Below are positions 5,241 to 5,998 of a stretch of 5,998 nucleotides of DNA, piece by piece; position 1 is the first letter of the stretch, and each line of letters opens with the position of its first letter. The notes beneath the pieces are model-generated. The model made no database searches. It saw nothing but the letters and a program-made list of their open reading frames with translations, and was not told where the DNA came from. A program made the position numbers and the translations under genes. The DNA is from Calditrichia bacterium (GTDB lineage: Bacteria > Calditrichota > Calditrichia > RBG-13-44-9): contig JALXCH010000295.1 of assembly GCA_026991005.1 (NCBI GenBank), forward strand, positions 1-5,998, in the 5' to 3' direction.

Positions 5241-5998
5241 TTAATCCACTGTAAAATAACCCAGCAATATTTTCATGGCTTCCTGAATAATCTCTTTCTC
5301 TTCAGACGAAGCCTTTCCCTCCAGCTCCAGCAATTTACGTATGCTCATCCCTCGAATGGTTTTCTCCTCCTGCAACCGATTCAGCCACTCCATCGACACA
5401 AAGCGGGTGTTATCGGTAATTTTAACAAAGAAAAGGGTTTCCTGGCAGCGGCTCCGGATTCTTTCCACTTCCGGCAGGAAAGAGCAGGAACCCTGCAACA
5501 CCACATGGAGCAATACATCCGGATGATTAAATTTCTTACAAATATACTGAATAAGTTCCTCCTGAGAATTCCACCCTTGCGTGGTGCAATTCACTTCCAG
5601 CGTCTGGTAACGTCTTCGAGGAGTAAACCCCGGAAAAGAAGTTACCTGCAAACCATCCGTAGTAATGTGTAAAAACACCGGATTTCGCTGCGCCGTTTCT
5701 TTCCATCCCAGCGGTTCCAGAGATCCGGGATAAACAATAAACCTGCCGTCTTTTTGCCATATTTGAAAATTATGATAATGTCCCAGGGCGATATAGTCAA
5801 ATCCGGTGCGGAACAGTTTTTCTTTGTCCAGGGGAACATCCTGCGCATGTTGTTTCCATTCCGGGGAATGCACCACCGAACCGTGGATAAGGGCAATATT
5901 CACCGCCTGGGCATCCACCGGGGCAAATTCATCGAACGGTGGTTGCGAGAGAAATGTATAGGCCATTCCATACACATGGATCTTGATACCATCAATAA
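5241..5998 (-). CDS. Mre11/SbcD/YhaO-type metallophosphoesterase (DNA-repair exonuclease), C-terminal part
   Basis: The frame is open to the right edge, so the N-terminus and the first phosphoesterase motifs lie outside the window. About 252 codons are visible. The first residues read IDGIKIHVYGMAYTF, matching the strand before motif IV of Mre11-like enzymes. Then come ALIHGS (His codon at 5883-5885) and YIALGHYHNFQ (GHYH codons around 5772-5783), which hold late metal-binding histidines of the calcineurin-like fold, and VYPGSLEPLGW, typical of the YPGS motif in this family. The remainder, from about nt 5660 to the stop, is a capping and partner-binding domain with low conservation. Known relatives degrade DNA ends with manganese and work with an SbcC/Rad50/YhaN ATPase, which is exactly the next gene. 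The GTG at 5973-5975 is internal and not a start. The YhaO branch is favoured by the YhaN-like partner. Confidence 0.87.
   Translation of the reverse strand, partial: IDGIKIHVYGMAYTFLSQPPFDEFAPVDAQAVNIALIHGSVVHSPEWKQHAQDVPLDKEKLFRTGFDYIALGHYHNFQIWQKDGRFIVYPGSLEPLGWKETAQRNPVFLHITTDGLQVTSFPGFTPRRRYQTLEVNCTTQGWNSQEELIQYICKKFNHPDVLLHVVLQGSCSFLPEVERIRSRCQETLFFVKITDNTRFVSMEWLNRLQEEKTIRGMSIRKLLELEGKASSEEKEIIQEAMKILLGYFTVD

Overview
The window reads as bacterial chromosome of moderate GC. Every gene I can support lies on the minus strand, so transcription runs from right to left. Nothing fixes the species. A bitopic M23 peptidase with a periplasmic-type coiled coil and TTGACA-type promoters suggest a didermic bacterium. 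The intergenic repeats (CACGAAT, GGAATTT units) recall FCB-type genomes such as Calditrichota or Bacteroidota relatives, but that placement is a guess.

Right part (about 2734-5998): the 3' portion of an Mre11/SbcD/YhaO-type metallophosphoesterase gene runs in from the right edge. It is followed after 29 nt by a complete 825-codon SbcC/Rad50/YhaN-type ATPase gene. The pair is expected to form a nuclease-ATPase complex acting on DNA ends. The ATPase has no zinc-hook CxxC. The middle of its coiled coil instead carries two hydrophobic helices, which suggests a membrane-anchored complex, and its switch (H-loop) histidine position appears to be Asp.

Middle part (1140-2733): an M23 (LytM-type) peptidase gene with its own TTGACA promoter overlapped by palindromes, then a Fur-family regulator gene preceded by an imperfect 25-bp palindrome abutting its start codon. 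The Fur protein keeps the Fur regulatory-metal ligands but lacks the last structural-zinc cysteine.

Left part (1-1139): a non-coding repeat zone (703-1139) holds a branched palindromic element, a phased CACGAAT repeat and degenerate GGAATTT repeats. Beyond it is the 5' half of a two-gene insertion sequence: a good promoter, a small HARE-HTH-like winged-helix gene with a strong ribosome binding site, and, overlapping its stop codon, the start of a DDE transposase that runs off the left edge. The transposase is easily missed because it is truncated by the window.

The most interesting items are the hookless, membrane-hairpin SbcC-like ATPase with its Mre11-like partner, and the insertion sequence with a translationally coupled HARE-HTH accessory gene.
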